From Kiritimatiellia bacterium (GTDB lineage: Bacteria > Verrucomicrobiota > Kiritimatiellia > CAIQIC01 > Lenti-01): a stretch of 32,922 nucleotides of DNA. The notes beneath the pieces are model-generated. The model was not told the origin of the DNA. It saw only the letters and a program-made list of their open reading frames with translations, and searched no databases. The DNA is taken from contig JAFTAH010000082.1 of the NCBI GenBank assembly GCA_017458625.1, positions 1 through 32,922 of the forward strand, read 5' to 3'. Position numbers and translations under genes: made by a program. The stretch's first letter is position 1. Every line of letters begins with the position of its first letter. Positions 32,160-32,922 of this stretch are shown piece by piece.

Positions 32160-32526
32160 TCAGCGGGGGGCGCATGCGGCGGCGTCAGGCAACCTGTGGA
32201 AGAGCGGGCCAGACCATGGGAAGGGGGCATGGAAAAAGGCACAAAAGAGGCGCTTGAGCCCCTTCATCAGCTTGCGGAGGTTGAAGCCGACGGCGGTCAG
32301 CAGGGCGTGGAGGGCGTCGCCTGCGGCCCTGGCAAGCCTGCAACGGCCTTCGCGTAAGTGGTCCTCCCGGACGTGTCCGATGACCGGTTCGATGGCGCTC
32401 GAAGCGCGACCAGTCGATGGCCTTGGCCCGCAGGACAAGCTCATGCTTCGGGGCCACGAGATCGGTGAGCAGGACCTCCCACAACTGGGTCTGGACCGAC
32501 TTGAAGGCGGGGCTTTTCGTCATCAT
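32160..32526 (-). pseudogene. IS5-family transposase with internal deletion and frameshift
   Basis: The N-terminal fragment (32526 to about 32398) ends KHELVLRAKAIDWSRFE, the typical start region of IS5-group transposases. In another frame, from about 32397 to 32160, follows SAIEPVIGHVRED, then GDALHALLTAVGFNLRKLMK, the typical C-terminus. The roughly 300 residues between, including the DDE catalytic core, are missing, and the junction changes frame. The protein cannot be functional. Confidence 0.85.
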
Positions 32527-32783
32527 TTTTCGCGGGTCTCCGGCGAATATTCTTTGTCTTCGCGGGGAACCCTATCAAAACCGCTCTTCAAATTGCGAGC
32601 GAGAAACTGATATAACGCATTGTGAACGAATGTGCTATGACTTGCAAAAGAGTTGTTCATGATCAGCCAATGAATCGCATCCCTCCCGCGCTGGGGCACA
32701 GCGGGAAGGGCGCGGTTTACTACGACCGCCAGCCTGTGCCTGGACGCAACCGAAACGGCTACAGAAAAATTTAGAACAGCTCT

Positions 32784-32922
32784 AGCCCGACTTTCCACGT
32801 TCGAGGGTAAAATAGGGGTATTTCTTAGGATTTTGCCCATAGGTCTCCACTACATCGTCGTTTGAGAGACTTGCGCGGGCGAGATGCGGGGCGGGGGCTG
32901 CGGGGGCAGGGTCAGGCCGAGC
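32784..32922. other. Right edge, no gene recognised
   Basis: From the right IS end to the window edge I see no supported coding region or RNA. The AT-rich patch at 32800-32830 contains GGGGTATTTCTTAGGA but no promoter pair I would defend. Confidence 0.5.

Larger units (their letters stand above)
31955..32783. mobile_element. Degenerate IS5-family insertion sequence
   Basis: An 829-bp element between imperfect inverted ends. The left end is 31955-31986 and the right end, read inward on the minus strand, is 32783-32750. Both read AGA-C-GTT-T-AAATT, then CTGTAGCC-TTT-G. The left end overlaps TTAG and the right end CTAG, both of the YTAR type used as target by IS5-group elements. Inside is a gutted transposase at 32160-32526 and further AGAGC-type termini, so younger or nested elements may have inserted. 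Full IS5-type elements are about 1.2-1.5 kb. Confidence 0.6.

Noticed and set aside
31953-32786. Clean 4-bp target duplication of the IS remnant
   Set aside because: The flanking tetramers are TTAG and CTAG, both YTAR but not identical, so a duplication cannot be claimed.
32523-32840. 105-codon open frame at the right edge
   Set aside because: It crosses the right inverted end of the IS remnant and encodes nothing recognisable.

Overview
This is a GC-rich, gene-dense bacterial chromosome segment. The translated genes point, with moderate to low confidence, to an anaerobe of the PVC group (Kiritimatiellota, Lentisphaerota or Verrucomicrobiota), probably from a gut or rumen. The pointers are a [NiFe]-hydrogenase small subunit, hydrogenase maturation genes, radical SAM enzymes, a lichenase of the Fibrobacter succinogenes type, a Rho with a very long disordered N-terminus, and spacers full of short tandem repeats. 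No taxonomic marker settles it. Sense strands are strikingly C-rich and pyrimidine-rich, so most genes have long spurious ORFs on the other strand.

Layout. 1-3.7 kb (+): a pyrimidine-rich leader, a secreted GH16 lichenase in circularly permuted domain order, a secreted protein of unknown function, and the RNA-binding protein KhpB/Jag with a strong terminator. 3.7-14 kb (mostly -): RNase R, a tRNA-Ala(GGC) on the + strand with its own promoter and terminator, a GT39-like membrane glycosyltransferase, RarA, ArgC, an M42 aminopeptidase and a cell-wall amidase. 14-16.1 kb: an isolated pair of group 4 hydrogenase subunits (small and 30 kDa) followed by an antisense group II intron that has lost its reverse transcriptase. 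16.1-21.2 kb: a lipoprotein with eight Cys-Cys pairs at an exact seven-residue period, then rho behind three phased palindromes and a sigma70-like promoter, then a membrane-anchored VWA protein. 21.4-25.7 kb: a PflX-like radical SAM protein, adenylate kinase, a small membrane protein, hypA and hypB, and on the opposite strand a mini polysaccharide-export protein and a PTS IIA protein. 25.8-31.6 kb (+): ribD, riboflavin synthase, a sugar nucleotidyltransferase, a LarE-BioB fusion and a CDF metal transporter. 31.6-32.9 kb: a graveyard of IS5-like termini, MITE-like repeats and a gutted transposase.

The most interesting item is the single-ORF fusion of a LarE-type sulfur transferase with a biotin synthase whose auxiliary-cluster ligands differ from the E. 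coli enzyme. It suggests a self-contained sulfur-insertion machine. HypA, HypB, the LarE module and the CDF transporter give the window a nickel and sulfur-cofactor flavour, although the hydrogenase catalytic subunit and the remaining hyp and lar genes are not here. Secondary points are the permuted lichenase, the Cys-Cys heptad lipoprotein, the intron remnant, the phased operators before rho, and several spacers built from 8-bp tandem repeats.
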